Source: Marsupella aquatica
Lineage: Eukaryota; Marchantiophyta
NCBI GenBank assembly: GCA_973895155.1
Contig: OZ316899.1
Span: 6,138,001-6,202,000, forward strand
DNA: 64,000 nucleotides
Direction of reading: 5' to 3'
Shown here: one piece after another, positions 1 through 11,961 of the stretch
How the letters are laid out: the number at the start of each line of letters is the position of its first letter
Position numbering within the stretch: the first letter of the stretch is position 1
The notes under the pieces: generated by a model
What the model saw: the letters and a program-made list of their open reading frames with translations, nothing else
Told to the model about the DNA's origin: nothing
Database searches by the model: none
Position numbers and translations under genes: made by a program

Positions 1-181
1 AATCCAGTCCACAAGTTGGGTCAAGGCGGGCTCCCCGACCTCAAGTCACACTTTGTGAGTGCCTCTTGCTCCTCCCTAACCTCTCTATTCCTTTCAGAGT
101 TGTGCAATGCAAGTGAATGATATCCCCGAATGTTCTTGCTGTTGTGCATGCTTGCTTGGTTACTAGTTTAGGGCAACTCTG

Positions 182-406
182 ACACTTAGAATTTTTGGCA
201 AATTTTTGAAAACTCTCGGGAACACAGTTTGCAAAGGTGTTGCGATGCACATTTGTTCGCAAACCCCTCGCAAAGTCTATCATGGACTTTTTCCATTTCA
301 ATTTTCCGATGCCTTTGTGAACAAATGCGCATTGCAAACTCCATCGCAACGCCTTCGCAAAAAATGTGGTTTGCAAGTTGCCATGCTTATAGGTTCGCAA
401 ATTTGA
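182..406. repeat. Internal cluster of TTCGCAA-type motifs in CACTA-1
   Basis: Short words such as TTCGCAAA, TTGCGATG, CTCGCAAAG and TTTGCAAG recur in both orientations about every 20 bases. They match the words at the right end of the element, but here they lie several hundred bases inside, apparently in an intron or spacer upstream of the accessory exons. They may be transposase-binding sites; that is inference. Confidence 0.55.
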
Positions 407-529
407 ATTTTAAATTTTTTTGGGGTCGTGTTTAGTAGTTGAGGATTTAGGCGTCACTTGTGGCTATAGGGTATGCTTAAGGGCAAATTTAACCAATTTT
501 AATTGGTTTTATGCATGGCAGTATCGGAG

Positions 530-1064
530 GTACAAAAGGAAGATATCAAAAAAGCATATTGAGGTGGCGATAGAGCATGGACGAAAGTACCTCTTTGCGA
601 TGGTAGATGCCGAGTTGGCTACTGTAAGTGTCTAAGTGTGAACCATATGATTAGCATGCGAACATTGTGAGTGACCCTTTATGTCTTGCGGAAACTAATG
701 ATATGTAATGGATGCAGGATTTGGATGAGCCTGAGGGGTCGGGTGCTGATGTGAGCAGTAGTGATGACGATGAGGGGGCTACTCCTGGTACTAGTGGTGC
801 TCGGGGGGGGAGTAGTCGTGAGGTAGGTTCTTCCCACCGTGGTAGTGGTGGTAGTCGTGTGTCATCAGCACACGTTGATGACCAGGGGTAGGAGGAGGAC
901 CCTGAGGATGAGGAGGAGGAGCAGGAGGGGCAGGAGGAGCCAGAGGAGCAGCAGGAGCAGGAGCGCCAACGGCCATCACCCGTCACCAACAGGATCCCCG
1001 GAAGGATAAGGGCAAGAAGCCAGCCAAGAAGCCAACCAAGAGGAGCCGCAAGAGCCCATTCTAG
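530..1064 (+). pseudogene. CACTA-1 accessory-protein 3' exons (degraded)
   Basis: An open stretch at about 530-623 (reading YRRYKRKISKKHIEVAIEH) ends at a GTAAGT donor at 624. The next exon begins at 718 after an ATGCAG acceptor. It encodes a Ser/Gly/Asp-rich then Glu/Gln-rich tail, and a shifted frame gives a Lys-rich C-terminus ending PTKRSRKSPF before the stop at 1062-1064. The frame of the second exon is broken by TAG at 889-891 and by a shift near 970. CACTA-2 has a similar layout (basic exon, intron, low-complexity charged last exon), which supports an accessory (TNPA/Transposase_24-like) role. No catalytic motif is visible. Confidence 0.45.
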
Positions 1065-1251
1065 TTATTTTGTAGAGATACATGCATGAGAGTGACTTGT
1101 CATGTCGGAGCTTAGGGTAGGAAGAGGCAACATAGGTTTAGAAGGGCGGACCTAGCATCAGATATTTCCCCCCTCTTGTCCATGTATAGGGTTCTTTGAA
1201 GCCCTATCATTTTGTTCATGCTTTTCCATTTTATAAAACAACAATTTTGCC

Positions 1252-1848
1252 TTCCACATTGGGTCCCAAGGAAAACCCTCGCAAATAATGTATTGAATCC
1301 TCTGTGATCATAATTTTGCAAACCCTTTAAGAACTCATTCCCATCGCACAATATAAACCCCAAGGCATCGCACTTTTTGAGTCAATTAACTTCAGAACTT
1401 CAGATCCAAATATGTCGGGTTTTTGTGATACTTCTAGGATCGCACTTTCCTAATCGAAACCGTTCACAAACTTCTGAAATCACTGGTATCGCTCTTTGTC
1501 ATACAATCCCCATCAAAACAATTGAACCAGTATCTTTCGCAATTATGATGTGATGGTAAATCCTTCTCTAATATCGACGCCCGCGCAGGACGTGTGCGTG
1601 TATGTTTGCGAACCTTATGCGATGTATAATGGATCGCACAAGTATTGAATCTTGCGAACCTCTCAGCTTTGCAGTTTGCCATGGTGTTGCAATGCCGTTG
1701 TGATGGTCCACGTGCGAAGTTATTAGGTTCGCAAAGTGCAAAGGTGGTGCGATGCGCGTATGTTTGCAATGGCTTGAATTATGAAAATCAGGGGCTTGTT
1801 AGTTGCGATGAGATTGTCTTCGCAAAACCGGTCGATAGTGTTGTAGTG
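1252..1848. repeat. Subterminal repeat region of CACTA-1
   Basis: About 600 bases with roughly two dozen copies of short words built on TCGCA/TGCGA (for example CTCGCAAAT, ATCGCACTTT, TTGCGAACC, GTGCGAAG, GTTCGCAAAG) in both orientations, ending at the CACTA terminus at 1848. In known CACTA elements such arrays bind the accessory protein. No gene is apparent here. Confidence 0.65.
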
Positions 1849-4800
1849 AATTCATATGATCTGCCTCCCTATGATTGGCTACCGGATGAAGATCCATTAA
1901 GATGGTTGAGTGTTTCTTATGGCTCTTCCCAGCACCCATCATTCCCTCAGCCAGATCCATTGCAACCAATTGGTTCAGATTTGTAGCACAGTCCACTAAT
2001 TCTGCTATGTCATAGCTTCGCTCATTGCCCCTCATGCCTCCTACCTTGGAGAAGAACTGTTTGCAAGCATCTGACCCTATTAGGTACAAAGGCACTGGAA
2101 GATGTCTGAAATTATCCCTAAACTGGATTATCAAGAGGACTACAAAATGAACAGACATTTGAATGTCAAGGAAAGTTTGCATGGGTATGCAATTTTTGGA
2201 AAAGGTTATCCGTTGAGTGTTTCCCCCCACTGCATGGTTCCCATGAAAACACCACAGACGCCAAAGCCTCAAAAAGAAGCCCACTTTTGCACACAACACA
2301 ATCCGCTCTCGCAAAGTGAGTCTAGTATTCATAAATATGTCCAAATAATCTGCACATATTCGAGTGTAAACCTCTGTCCCAAGAGATAAGCTCTATTCTT
2401 GCATCCAAACGCATCCGCAATGCCCTTAGTGTCTGACTCACTTTTTGGCTACAGAGCCTTTGTGCACTAGCCCAGTTTTGCCTATCAGTCCGTTTTATGT
2501 CAACCTTATTCAAACCATGCTCACTTACATCATATAACTCCTCTAGGTGTATTAGGTGACTCAAATTTGCCATTTGTGATCCTAACTTCAAAGTAGGATC
2601 CTGGAAGTAGAATCCAATGGATTCACTAGCTTTTTCCCATTGTGAATATAATCTTGACCGTGTAGCCCCATAGAGTGTATTAATGGTGTATCAGTGGTCA
2701 TTGAATGTGTCAGTTGCCAACCTTCCCACCTGAGGTTTTGTCTTGGGCCTGGTATGCCTCTCCCTACATAATCCTGCAACATGAGCTTTCTCCTTCAAGA
2801 ATCTCCATCACTTGCATGCCCCAAGATAGGACCCACATTCTCAAGGCAATGAGTAGTCCACAAGTCCTCTACTTCCACCCACCCACTTCTAACCCAATGA
2901 GCATCAAATTTATTGCATGTTGTACTGGCCACAACACGCAAGTGAGGAAACCCTTCAGCTAGGGGACTCACTATGATACACCTTGCTTGATGCCCTACGA
3001 TGGAATTACCAAAAGCGTCAACAATGTTGTTGAAGCCACCTTCTCCTTCCCCCACTGGTATCTCCAGCCCAACCTTACATTCATGGTTGACTTTGCGACC
3101 GCAAAACCCTATGAGTGTATCATGTTTTGGCAACCATCTACAAGCAACGGCAGAACTGCCCTTACATTCAATGCTCACACATAACTCTACAATTTTGAAT
3201 GACAGAATGGCAGACCATCATTACCCAAGAGATAAAAGGAAGAACAAAGCACCTGACTGTTCGCTTTACACAGGTTTCATCCTCTGCCAAATAGCAAGGT
3301 ATAGGCCCTGATATGTTCAGTCAAGTATTGATTTGTGAGTACACCTCAGCAATAAACTGGAACTGCTCAGCATGGACACCAACTCGAAATACTATCATAC
3401 CTCTCTTGTCTCATTGTAGGGTGTTTAGACTAGGGCCTATTCCATTACTCGCAAGGCAATCAACAACGCGCCGACCACCATGCAAGAATAGTGTCTGGCA
3501 CAAAAGCTTTGTTCCTGGCTTAAACCTATATCCCTCCTTGCTCTTGTTTAGGTTAGAAGCTATGTCTGATAACATATCCCATAGAGCACCTCTTCCACCG
3601 AATGCACCATTTTTATGTGCCAAAACTATGGATTGGAAAAACTTGAACACTGCCACTTTATTAGGCTCTTGATAGTGAAGACACACTTCACTGATACTTG
3701 GGATCCGAAACTTCATCTTTACCACTTTATGAAAAAGCATTCTCTCTGTTCTCTGCATAGTCAACATCCATTTCTTGTATGTCCTGGCTTGAATGTGCAG
3801 CTTAGAAACTGTTAAGTAACCTATCCGACGACCCTTACCAGTCCCTCTTATCCCTCTTTTCTCAGGCGCCTTGAACTCTCTACGCACTCGTGCTCGAAAG
3901 TCCTCCTCCTTGGTAATGCTAAAACACTTCTCACATGTTAGGTCTTCAAAGCCAAGCCCTTCATCTGATACCCTACTACAGTCAGAATGTTGAAATGTAC
4001 CAATGATGGTACAAAGCTTACCACTATCCACACACAAGACCTCTTGGTTCACAATAGGCTCTGTGGACCACACTGCTCCATTTCTTAAGGGATCATCTAA
4101 CATTCCCTTGATTGGCCTAGTCTGACCACCAACCTTGACCACATCACGCCATAGTCCCCAACACAGCAATGAAAAGGGTTCAATGGTACCTCTATCCGAA
4201 CTGCTCGAGGCACCTGGATTCGACCTCCGGGTCAAAAACCCGTTGATTGTCCTTTGTTTCACATCCCTCCCATCTGCAGTACGGGGTCTTCCCGACCGTC
4301 CTGACAGTACAGGATCACCTCTCGCAGACTTCTGACTTCTTGCCACATAAGTAACATGACCACCACTGTCAATATGGGTTTGAAGGTTGGATTCCAAATT
4401 ATGTTGCTTTGGGACCAATGTAAGAGTGTCTATATAAAAATTGCAGAGAATTTTGAATTTCAGAAGCTGCAAGGGCTCCTTCTCCTGATCACCTATGACT
4501 ATAAATGTCTCCCGCCCAACCAAGACTCTTTGTGAATCATTGGCCTTCTCGACAATTTTCAAATGTTGCTCAAGTGTGGCTCTATCAGTCAATGTATTTG
4601 CTTGAGCCCTCCTGGCAATCTTGTTAGTGTCAACTTGCTCACCCCTGTTCTGTGCCACATGAGATACATGCTTTGCTGAACGCAAGTGCTTGCTCTTGTA
4701 GTTGGTGAAGGCATTACTAATGGTAGTCCTATCCATCAATCCCTTGGCGCACCCATCCTGACGAGTGTCACACTCTAAACATTCAAGTTGCCCACGGACC

Positions 4801-5428
4801 TGGTTGTCTTTGTCCCATGTGCTGGCCCTCCATTTGTGGTGACCACATTTAATGAACTCCATGTGACTCTTCAATTTTTCCACATTTGACAACCAGATTT
4901 GTTTGACCTCTTTTGTCATTAACTCTGACTCAAACCTAATGTGGGGGTCAACCTCTTGCACTGGTGCTACAATAGGATGTGGTTCTACCTGTTCTACGTG
5001 GATCCCGGCTAGGATGTCACGCTGAACCTGGTCTACCTGGATCCCGACCTGGATATGAGGTTCTTCAGTAATGGGAGAATTAATCCAGTCTAGACTCTCT
5101 GTCCAGGTCGGTCCATTAGAGGCATTGCTGCTCACTAGGACTTGTGGCACCCCTGTAGGCCCATTACGGACAGGATCATTCATAGGTCCGTTGGTGACCG
5201 GATGACAATGATCTTTCCGCCACAATCTTCCAACCGATTGACCTTCTCCCATTTCTCTAGCATTCTACAGACAAGACTGACATCAATAAATTGGATGTCA
5301 TAATCAAACAGTGTACCCAACTTCTTCCTGGCATCTGCGAATGTTTTGCCATCCTTGTAACTATACGATGACACAGGAACCCAATCCCCAGACACTGTGT
5401 CTACTTCAAAAATCTGGACTGACGGCAT
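1849..5428 (-). pseudogene. RNase-H-fold transposase-like gene, P/THAP9-superfamily-like, interrupted at its 3' end
   Basis: Minus-strand gene whose longest open segment is 5252-3411. The N-terminus (from 5428) reads MPSVQIFEVDT and changes frame near 5200. The frame of the long segment continues through two TGA codons (about 3410 and 3312; each could be CGA). Motifs in order: LAEDETCVKR (about 3296-3265), a likely intron, GFCGRK and HASDGDS (about 2820-2797), QDYIHNGKKLVNP (about 2660-2620), EHGLNKVDIKRTDRQNW (about 2520-2470), and GSDACKQFFSKVGG (about 2080-2035). The D-x2-H-x2-K-K-L-x-N and late D/FFS blocks recall P-element/THAP9 transposases and an uncharacterised family I recall from animals and algae. 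Family placement is inference. The C-terminus is cut off at 1849 by the CACTA-1 terminus. Confidence 0.5.
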
Positions 5429-5775
5429 CCTCTAACACCTCTGATTCCCTAAGCACCACTCATAGGTTGGCCTGCAAAGATTTCATAATACAAAAAACCA
5501 TCAACGCCACCCACCTCTTATCATCCTAAGTATATTTATACACTAACAATACACCACGGACTTGTAAACAAGTCTGTACCCAATATAATTATAAACATAC
5601 TCCAAAGACTTCCATGATTGACAAAAATGATAGACAGTTTCCATGATTGCACAGTCCAACAGTGGCTCTTACTACTAACAAACATTGGGTATGTCTGTCT
5701 GGTGAAGGATGACCCCAGGTTGACATACCTTGATTAAGACTACATTTGCAAAAAACTATCTTGTTTCTACTAGTC

Positions 5776-6475
5776 CTCGCCATCACTCTCCCAATCAGTA
5801 TCTTCATAGTGTGGCTGCCTTCTTTCAGTCTTTCTAAGAGGCCATAGGGGTACATGATTCACCCTATGAGAATAAGTAAACAGCCAATGAAATTCAACTT
5901 CCGCGCTAACGGGATGAACTACTGCAACCGAATATCTGCATGATGGAATGTCACAACAGGCATGGGTGCAGCACATACACACCTCCCCATTTGCCATTAA
6001 ACTAGTCCAAAGACCACAATAAAAAATGACAGGGAGAAACCTACAGACAGGTCGGGGGCATTTTCCTTGTCCGATAGGAATACAATTTCCCACCGGTGTC
6101 CACAAAAAATTCAGTGCCAAGAGGATCCAAGAGGTCATCAATGACCTCCTGGATCTCATCAAATGTTGCCCGTCTATTAGCTGCATAGAAGTGTGGTTCA
6201 AACAACAGATTGTCATCAACTACATGACAACAGTGAAGAATTAGCTTCTTCACGGCACCTATCTTGAGTAGGAGTAAAATAATACTTCTACTGTAACTAC
6301 AGTATCGATCCCAATAGATGTAAATCATCCACTCCTCTTCATCAAGAAAAAAGTGATATAAATTCAAGTCCCATGGCTTACAAATGATGTCAATGATACG
6401 CATAACAAGGCTGGAATCAAGCCTCTTAGCTCTTCCAAGAGGTTTCCTCTGCCATAATGATGAGGCTCTATCCAT
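5776..6475 (-). CDS. Unrecognised companion ORF of the transposase-like gene (3' exons)
   Basis: Minus-strand open segment 6475-6041 carries FFLDEEEWMIYIYWDRYCSYSRSI, then HCCHVVDDNLLFEPHFY and the acidic FDEIQEVIDDLLDPLGTEFFVDTGG. A second frame (about 6000-5776) continues with a Cys-rich stretch and ends in the acidic tail DTDWESDGED. The two are probably exons of one gene transcribed in the same direction as, and just upstream of, the transposase-like gene, which suggests a two-gene transposon. I do not recognise the family. Exon joins are not determined. Confidence 0.4.
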
Positions 6476-7411
6476 GGGACATATTGGTGGTTCTCCAACA
6501 TTGCCTATTCAAAACAGGAAAATTCCTCATGTGAGTTGAAGTCCGTGAAGTGGTTTGATTTGTCTGAATTCATGGTTTTTCCTTACGCAACAAACTTGAA
6601 AGGAATATATAAATTGATTGTAGTGAAATAGACCTAAACCACTACACTCCTGGAGACCACATCCACTGGACCAATCCCACAAGGGCCTTGCCCCATCTCG
6701 GCCATTTCTCGTGGGGTTGGCTTGTGTAAGATCCTTGCAGCTTTCTCCTTTCGGGTGGGAAGGGAGGTACCCTTTGCATGCAAAGACTCCAGATTCTGCA
6801 TAAGCACAAGAAAGTATGGGATTTGCACATGGCCATAAAAGCTTGTCCCAACAAATCTTGTCCCAATAAGATTGTCCCATATATGTGCTTGGTCCATGTG
6901 CAGTCGGGGCTAGGCCCATCACTCCAATCTCTCTCCTCCAAGATTGTATCATGGCTCTATGATTGACTTGTTTTCTTCTATAGTGACTTGTTCTTGACTC
7001 GACAACACCAGCAGAACCAAGTAAAAAGCCCGGACCACCCAAACCCTGATGGACTTGGCTCTATTCTCTCATGCCAACGCACATGGTTGTGGATAGTCCC
7101 CACTGCAAGACAATCATACCCACATTGTAAATTTCTGTCCAAGTCAGCCCAGAAGCATATAAATCTATATGGAATGCATTTGATGCCCTTCCTCTTGTTC
7201 AATAGAATGTATGAGGGTTGATCATCATTGTTTCTACATTTGAGAAACTCAGATCATTTTCATTGATGCTACCATACTTATATGTTGCTGAGATGTTTAA
7301 ACAAAACTAAGCATGTGCAAGAATCACAACGCTTCATACAAAATTGCCTATCAATGAGGCTGAGTACACAATTCTACCACAATTGCTAGACAAAAGCCTG
7401 CACATATATAC

Positions 7412-7927
7412 CTAATCAACTACTCTGTTTCCACATTGACATTCCGCCAGTGACTTGGCTAGACACACCCATGGCGGAACACGCTCAACTAACCCTAACA
7501 CAACCGGGTCACTGTTCCAGAGTTGGTAGACGTGCCAAGAGTGCAATCTAAGAAAATTCTCACGGACTTTGACATCCGCATCTCGTTGGACATCACATAC
7601 TGGACACCTCTTGTCCAAAGGATGGATACAACCTGCAAAAACAGTGTACTTGGTGCCATCCCTAGTACACGCTAAAACAATAGAAGTCGGCTCCAAAAAA
7701 TCTGCCCAGGCTGAGCGTTGTGTGAGCAAATTTGGACGTTCAGAGCCAAAATAAATTGCAAGAGGGTCTTTCCCTCTAATCATGCCCAAGTCTTGCAGCC
7801 TAATGCGCAACCTGACTGCCTTCTCGTATAGACTGCCTTCTCGTATAGAAGACCTACAGAATGGCTCCAAGTAGTTACCATTTCTGCCAACCACCGTCTC
7901 ACCAACCCCACAGAATGAAGACTGCAC
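7412..7927 (-). CDS. Unrecognised ORF, Cys-rich, possible upstream exon of the same transposon
   Basis: Minus-strand open frame of 171 codons beginning MQSSFCGVGETVVGRNG, with a CPVCDVQRDAD motif and a C-terminal CQCGNRVVD. It lies upstream, on the same strand, of the 5776-6475 ORF and the transposase-like gene, and has the composition of a real protein. Function unknown. It may be an N-terminal exon of the companion gene. The gap 6480-7400 holds only short open frames; one (7202-6978) reads plausibly (ADLDRNLQCGYDCLAVGTIH) but I cannot place it. Confidence 0.35.
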   Translation of the reverse strand: MQSSFCGVGETVVGRNGNYLEPFCRSSIREGSLYEKAVRLRIRLQDLGMIRGKDPLAIYFGSERPNLLTQRSAWADFLEPTSIVLACTRDGTKYTVFAGCIHPLDKRCPVCDVQRDADVKVRENFLRLHSWHVYQLWNSDPVVLGLVERVPPWVCLAKSLAECQCGNRVVD

Positions 7928-7929
7928 GA

Positions 7930-9870
7930 CTTCAATGAAAGAGCTTCCCCTGCAAAGGAATTACATTTGGAATGTAAGGTAAGGATTGACTTTAATTAAC
8001 AAGAAATGCAAACCTGCAGGTATGCATTCAAGGCATTGACAAGCTCCAATGACATGCACTCATTTCAGCAACAAACAAAGCGATGGAAATGAGAGAACCT
8101 AAACTTGTCAGCTATATCTTCCCTAAAGCAATAATCGGTGACTTACTTGCACACAGGCTCGACCTCAAATTGATGGTGGTGCCAATTAATCTGAAGTGCC
8201 ACCCATACAGCAACTGACAACTTTCAAAGTATGCAAGGTCTTTGAACTCCCTGCGGCCTCCCTGCATGAAATTCCACTAAGTTGTCAACCATTGTCCAAG
8301 GCATCCGAGGCCATATCGAGGGCCATATCTCAAATGCAATAGCCTAAGACAATTGTGTAGGTATAGGTGGAGATAACTATAGATACCTTTCCTTGGCAGG
8401 ACTCTTACTCGAGATCCTCATCCTTGGTTTGATGCCAATGACAGAACAAGTGGTCCAAGGGTCAACCAAGGGCAAATGTTTGGGGGTGCGGCCTGCAATG
8501 AACAGACATTTCATAACTGTCCAATCGGGTGTCCAATAAGCCAAGACACTTCTGAGGGACTGCTGGCAAAAATCAAATGCTCTTGAAGGTAAGGCTCTGG
8601 TCCAAGATTTGAAAGTGCAATAAGGATCTTACCATGCGCGGTAATCGTCTTGGCCCTGGGCTTGATTAAACTTGCTTCAACCAATACGCTCTTCTTTGAC
8701 TACTAAGTTTGTTGTCGCTCTCGCTTCAACTCTAGTCCTAGATCCCCGCTCAGTCTGCAAAATGTTGGGACCAAGATGGCGCTCTTGACCTAAGAAAATC
8801 AAGCTCCAGTGCATGAGCCAACGCACATCTGCAAGTTTCCGCCATATATCCCAAAATAGATCAAAGATTGTCTCCAAACCTTCTCAATCCAAGCTATGCA
8901 AGTATGAACTTCTAAGTTTATCAGAATGAGAGCGGGAGTGAGAGGCAGCGCAGCCGGGAGCTTAACCTTGAAGAGCCCACTGAGCCATAGAGTACACAAT
9001 CATTGCGCGGGACATTCCGCCATGCTTACACTAGCTAAGCTTTCTCCTTGGAAAATAAATGGATGCAAGATATCTGGGAATAAGAAAGCGCAACAAAAAG
9101 GAACAGGCAGCTAGGGATGCAAGAACAAAGAAACCAGGATGCAAGAAGAGGTGCAACAAAGAGAACAAAAGCTTACAGAAGTGCACAATAGCAGCAAGAA
9201 GAGCCTTGGGAAGAACTCGGAATGAGTGTTCGGGCTCGCCTTGAGCTTTGGCGATGGCGAACAAGGAGCTTCAACGACCTTCAACACGGCAACAATGGGG
9301 GTAACAGCGGCCGGGGTTAGCAGCTATGGCAAAGAGGTTCAATGGAGGCCGGGCATAGAGAGCGCACACCGTTCACGCCCGAACATGGAAAAACTGTCAA
9401 CACCAAAGGCGGGAATGAAACCGGCATCAAGGACAGGAATGAACGCGGCCAAGAGACAAAGGACAAAACCCTAAATGGACCTAACCCCCCCTAAACCCTT
9501 TCAATGCTTGAGTCGGGGCTTGCGTTTGAGGTTTTGAATGAGGTTTGCCCCGATCCATTCTTGGGTGAACATACGAACCAACATACCAAACTTACCCCCC
9601 TCCTAACCCCCAGAATTATTGTACCTTAGGATAGGCACACCCATAGAATTGGAAATATAAGACATTGCCAAGTGTTCCAATGAGACCTTGACACATGGAC
9701 CACTTATACAATGACACGTGTTGCATATATTATAGGATCCCTTTGGCCAAATTAATATGCCACCCTTTTGGAAATACCCTTATTTCTTATAAACCCAACT
9801 CTGTATAAAGTTGCGGGTTGGGTTCTTAGAATTGAATTATAATTATTACTCGGATTTGGATTAAAAATAC
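7930..9870. other. No recognisable gene
   Basis: Both strands hold only short overlapping open frames. From about 8630 to 9470 there are scattered GCGC-containing words (ATGCGCGG, TTGCGCGG, AAAGCGCAAC), which could be the flank of a transposon, but I found no terminal inverted repeat. Confidence 0.3.
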
Positions 9871-11160
9871 CCTTCAAGCGTGCGCACGTGTTCCGGGATT
9901 ACGTAAGCTAAGGGCCCAGGGCCACTACGGCAGGGTAGCCAATGCCAGGAGGGATGGTACAAAAGCAGCAGGGGTGAAACCCCCACTGGCCAAAGCCGGG
10001 CAGGCCGAGGCCAAAGTAAGGGTGGGGCCCGGTCACGCCAAAGATAGGTTGACCCAGTCAGGAGCGGGTAACCTATCAGAGGACGGTGTCGTGCCGAATG
10101 ATTTCGGCTCAGGAATGGCTTTTATAGGGGATGATGGACGAGGCCTCCCGGTTGGGTTGCATGCATGCTGACTCGGAGGGGCTACTTGGTTGGATGGATT
10201 GAGGTTTGGTGATTGGGTGACTTGTCGTCACCAGGTTTGGTGTTTGGGTGAGTCACCAGGCTTGGAGTTTGGATGAGCCTCGCTGATGGCAGCTGGCTCA
10301 GGCTGGATGGTTGGGTTTCTGATGCTACTTAAAACTTGAGCCTCGGCTCATTGAGGTGGACGGTTGTCTATTGAGGTCGGTTGAGTTACGTTATGTGAGT
10401 TTCGCTCCGTTCTGTGGGACTCGGCTATTGTGCGTTGGTTTTGAAGTTCTGAGTGAGTTTTCGATCCAGGGAAGGAGTTTTCGATCCAGGCGGGAAGTTT
10501 CTCGAGTCTGGAGTCTCGTTGATCCAGGCGGGGAAGTTTCTCGAGTCTGGATTCTCGTTGATCCAGGCGGGGAAGTTTCTTGAGTCTGGAGTCTCGTTGA
10601 TCCAGGCGAGAATTTCTCGAGTCTGGAGTCTCGTTGGTCCAGGCCCGAGTTCCGTGCGAGCTGTTTTAGACTAGTGGAGTAGCTAGTTGAGTTTTGGTTT
10701 TGTGAGCTAAGGAGGATAGTTTTTCCGTCAGATTTTGAGTAGTTAGTCACTCGAGGAGTTCTACCTGACAAGTTAGAGGTAGTTGCCCGCCGTAGGGCCA
10801 GCTACCAGACTCTTGCGGGCAAGCTTACTCGAGGGCACCTATTGTAACCTTTGTGAGAAAAGTAAAAAATTAAAAGGAGTGAGAGTTCGCTCCGAAAAGT
10901 GCTTGTCACCTGTCCTGATCGCAACCAGAAGCGTGTAGTTTGCCCGAGGAGCCCCTAACTTAAAGTCCACGCGACAACGGGAAGCCTACATTGGCCGCCT
11001 AGGAAGGATTGGGGGCGTCCATTGAGGACCAACCACCAGCGTCGTGATGGTGTAAAGGGCGCCGTCCCTTTTAGAGAGGGCGGACGTGGAGGTAGGAGGC
11101 GTGAGTGGGCAGAGCGGGCGCAGACCTCTAGATTTAGGATTAGGATCAGGACCAAGAAGC
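9870..11160. other. Possible LTR sequence of an unidentified retrotransposon
   Basis: GC-rich, non-coding. It contains local duplications (GTCACCAGGTTTGG/AGTCACCAGGCTTGG near 10225-10265), a minisatellite (separate entry), a TGTAACC...AAAAGTAAAAAATTAAAAG stretch near 10850 and ATTGGCCGCCTAGG near 10991 that could be a primer-binding site. No second LTR copy is in the window, so this is weak. Confidence 0.25.
10456..10645. repeat. 39-bp tandem repeat (minisatellite)
   Basis: About 4.5 tandem copies with a period of 39 bp (last unit 37), each containing TTGATCCAGGCGGGGAAG followed by TTTCTCGAGTCTGGA. The word TCGAGTCTGG occurs at 10502, 10541 and 10617, with a TTGAGTCTGG variant at 10580. Units differ by single changes. 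The short plus-strand open frame through it is a by-product of the period being divisible by three. Confidence 0.85.
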
Positions 11161-11165
11161 GGCCC

Positions 11166-11961
11166 TGACACTTAGATTAGTGGGATTGCGGATCCACTGG
11201 TAAGAGCAACACTTGTGCTCTTGCCCTGCTGTACATAGGTAGATTCCACTTAGGGGTAGGTTTGGCTTACGCAACAAGGAAATAGGGGTAGGTGCACTGT
11301 CGGGATAAATACCTGGGCAGCGGGACTAGAGGGCCTTCTTCTTAAGCAAGTTTTTAGTGCACCAGCAAGGCTCGAATCAATTAGTAAAGAGAAGCTCTTG
11401 GTTAGTTATGTTGTGACCCTTGTGTACATTCATGTTTCCTCATACCTCAGAGTTGAATAGAGTTGGCCTTCGGGCTTAGTTCACAGACCTTGTGTAGGAG
11501 AAGTACTCCTTGTATGGCAATGACATGACATGTACCTTAGTCAGTAGGAGTCATCTTTCTAATTGTGTGTCGTATCAACTTGTTTGAAGATTGCCCACAT
11601 CAACCAAAGAGAGAAAGGAAGTTTAGAAGCAGGAAGAGTTGGATGTGTTGAGCTGAGAGGGATCTTAGCGGCTCCCAAGCCGATTGGGCATCATTCTGGG
11701 GGCGGAATCCAAACAGACCTGAAGGGAGACCAATAGAAGAGAGTAAGGAGAGGCATAGAGTAGGCCGGGTGCATATCTCATGACCCGGTGAAGGATCTAT
11801 CCAGTATATGTGGTTAAGAAGTAGAGAGGAGATAGCAGCATCCCATGCCAATAAACCGCGGAACCGGCCTTGGCAAGCAAGGAACCGGTGGGAATGGGCT
11901 TGTTAAGGGAGGGTTCTTGGGGTTAAAGAGCCATGGGACGCGCCACACATAGCATTTGTTT
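11166..11961 (+). repeat. gypsy-D LTR-like region ending at a primer-binding site
   Basis: A non-coding block that ends just before TGGCGCTAGATGGAGGGGG (from 11962), a motif repeated at 61706 just upstream of another gypsy gag. Parts (GGATAAATACCTGGGCAGC, the ATTCTGGGGGCGGAATC block, GGTTCTTGGGGTTA) have diverged counterparts at 57750-58395. The order LTR, PBS, gag fits a plus-strand Ty3/gypsy element. The 5' boundary (TGACACTTAG at 11166) is a guess, and the ends are not canonical TG...CA. Confidence 0.4.

Larger units (their letters stand above)
1..1848. mobile_element. CACTA-1: right arm of a CACTA (En/Spm-type) transposon
   Basis: Read on the minus strand from 1848, the sequence starts CACTACAACACTATCGACC, a typical CACTA terminus, and the plus sequence ...GTTGTAGTG ends exactly there. 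Inward lie dense short repeats of the TTCGCAA/TTGCGAA type, as in the subterminal regions of CACTA elements. No matching left terminus is seen, so the element continues beyond position 1. The right terminus lies inside a transposase-like coding region (next gene), so this is a nested insertion. The 3-bp target duplication would be AAT (1849-1851), but its left copy is outside the window. The superfamily is well supported; the full structure cannot be judged. Confidence 0.75.

Noticed and set aside
6625-6660. GTAGTG ... CACTAC facing ends near a possible MITE
   Set aside because: Only six-base matches and no second boundary; chance occurrence is likely.
10440-10650. CRISPR-like array
   Set aside because: Contiguous tandem repeats without unique spacers, in a eukaryotic transposon setting.
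10356-10771. Open frames on both strands over the minisatellite
   Set aside because: Produced by a 39-bp period divisible by three; the protein is a simple repeat with no conservation.
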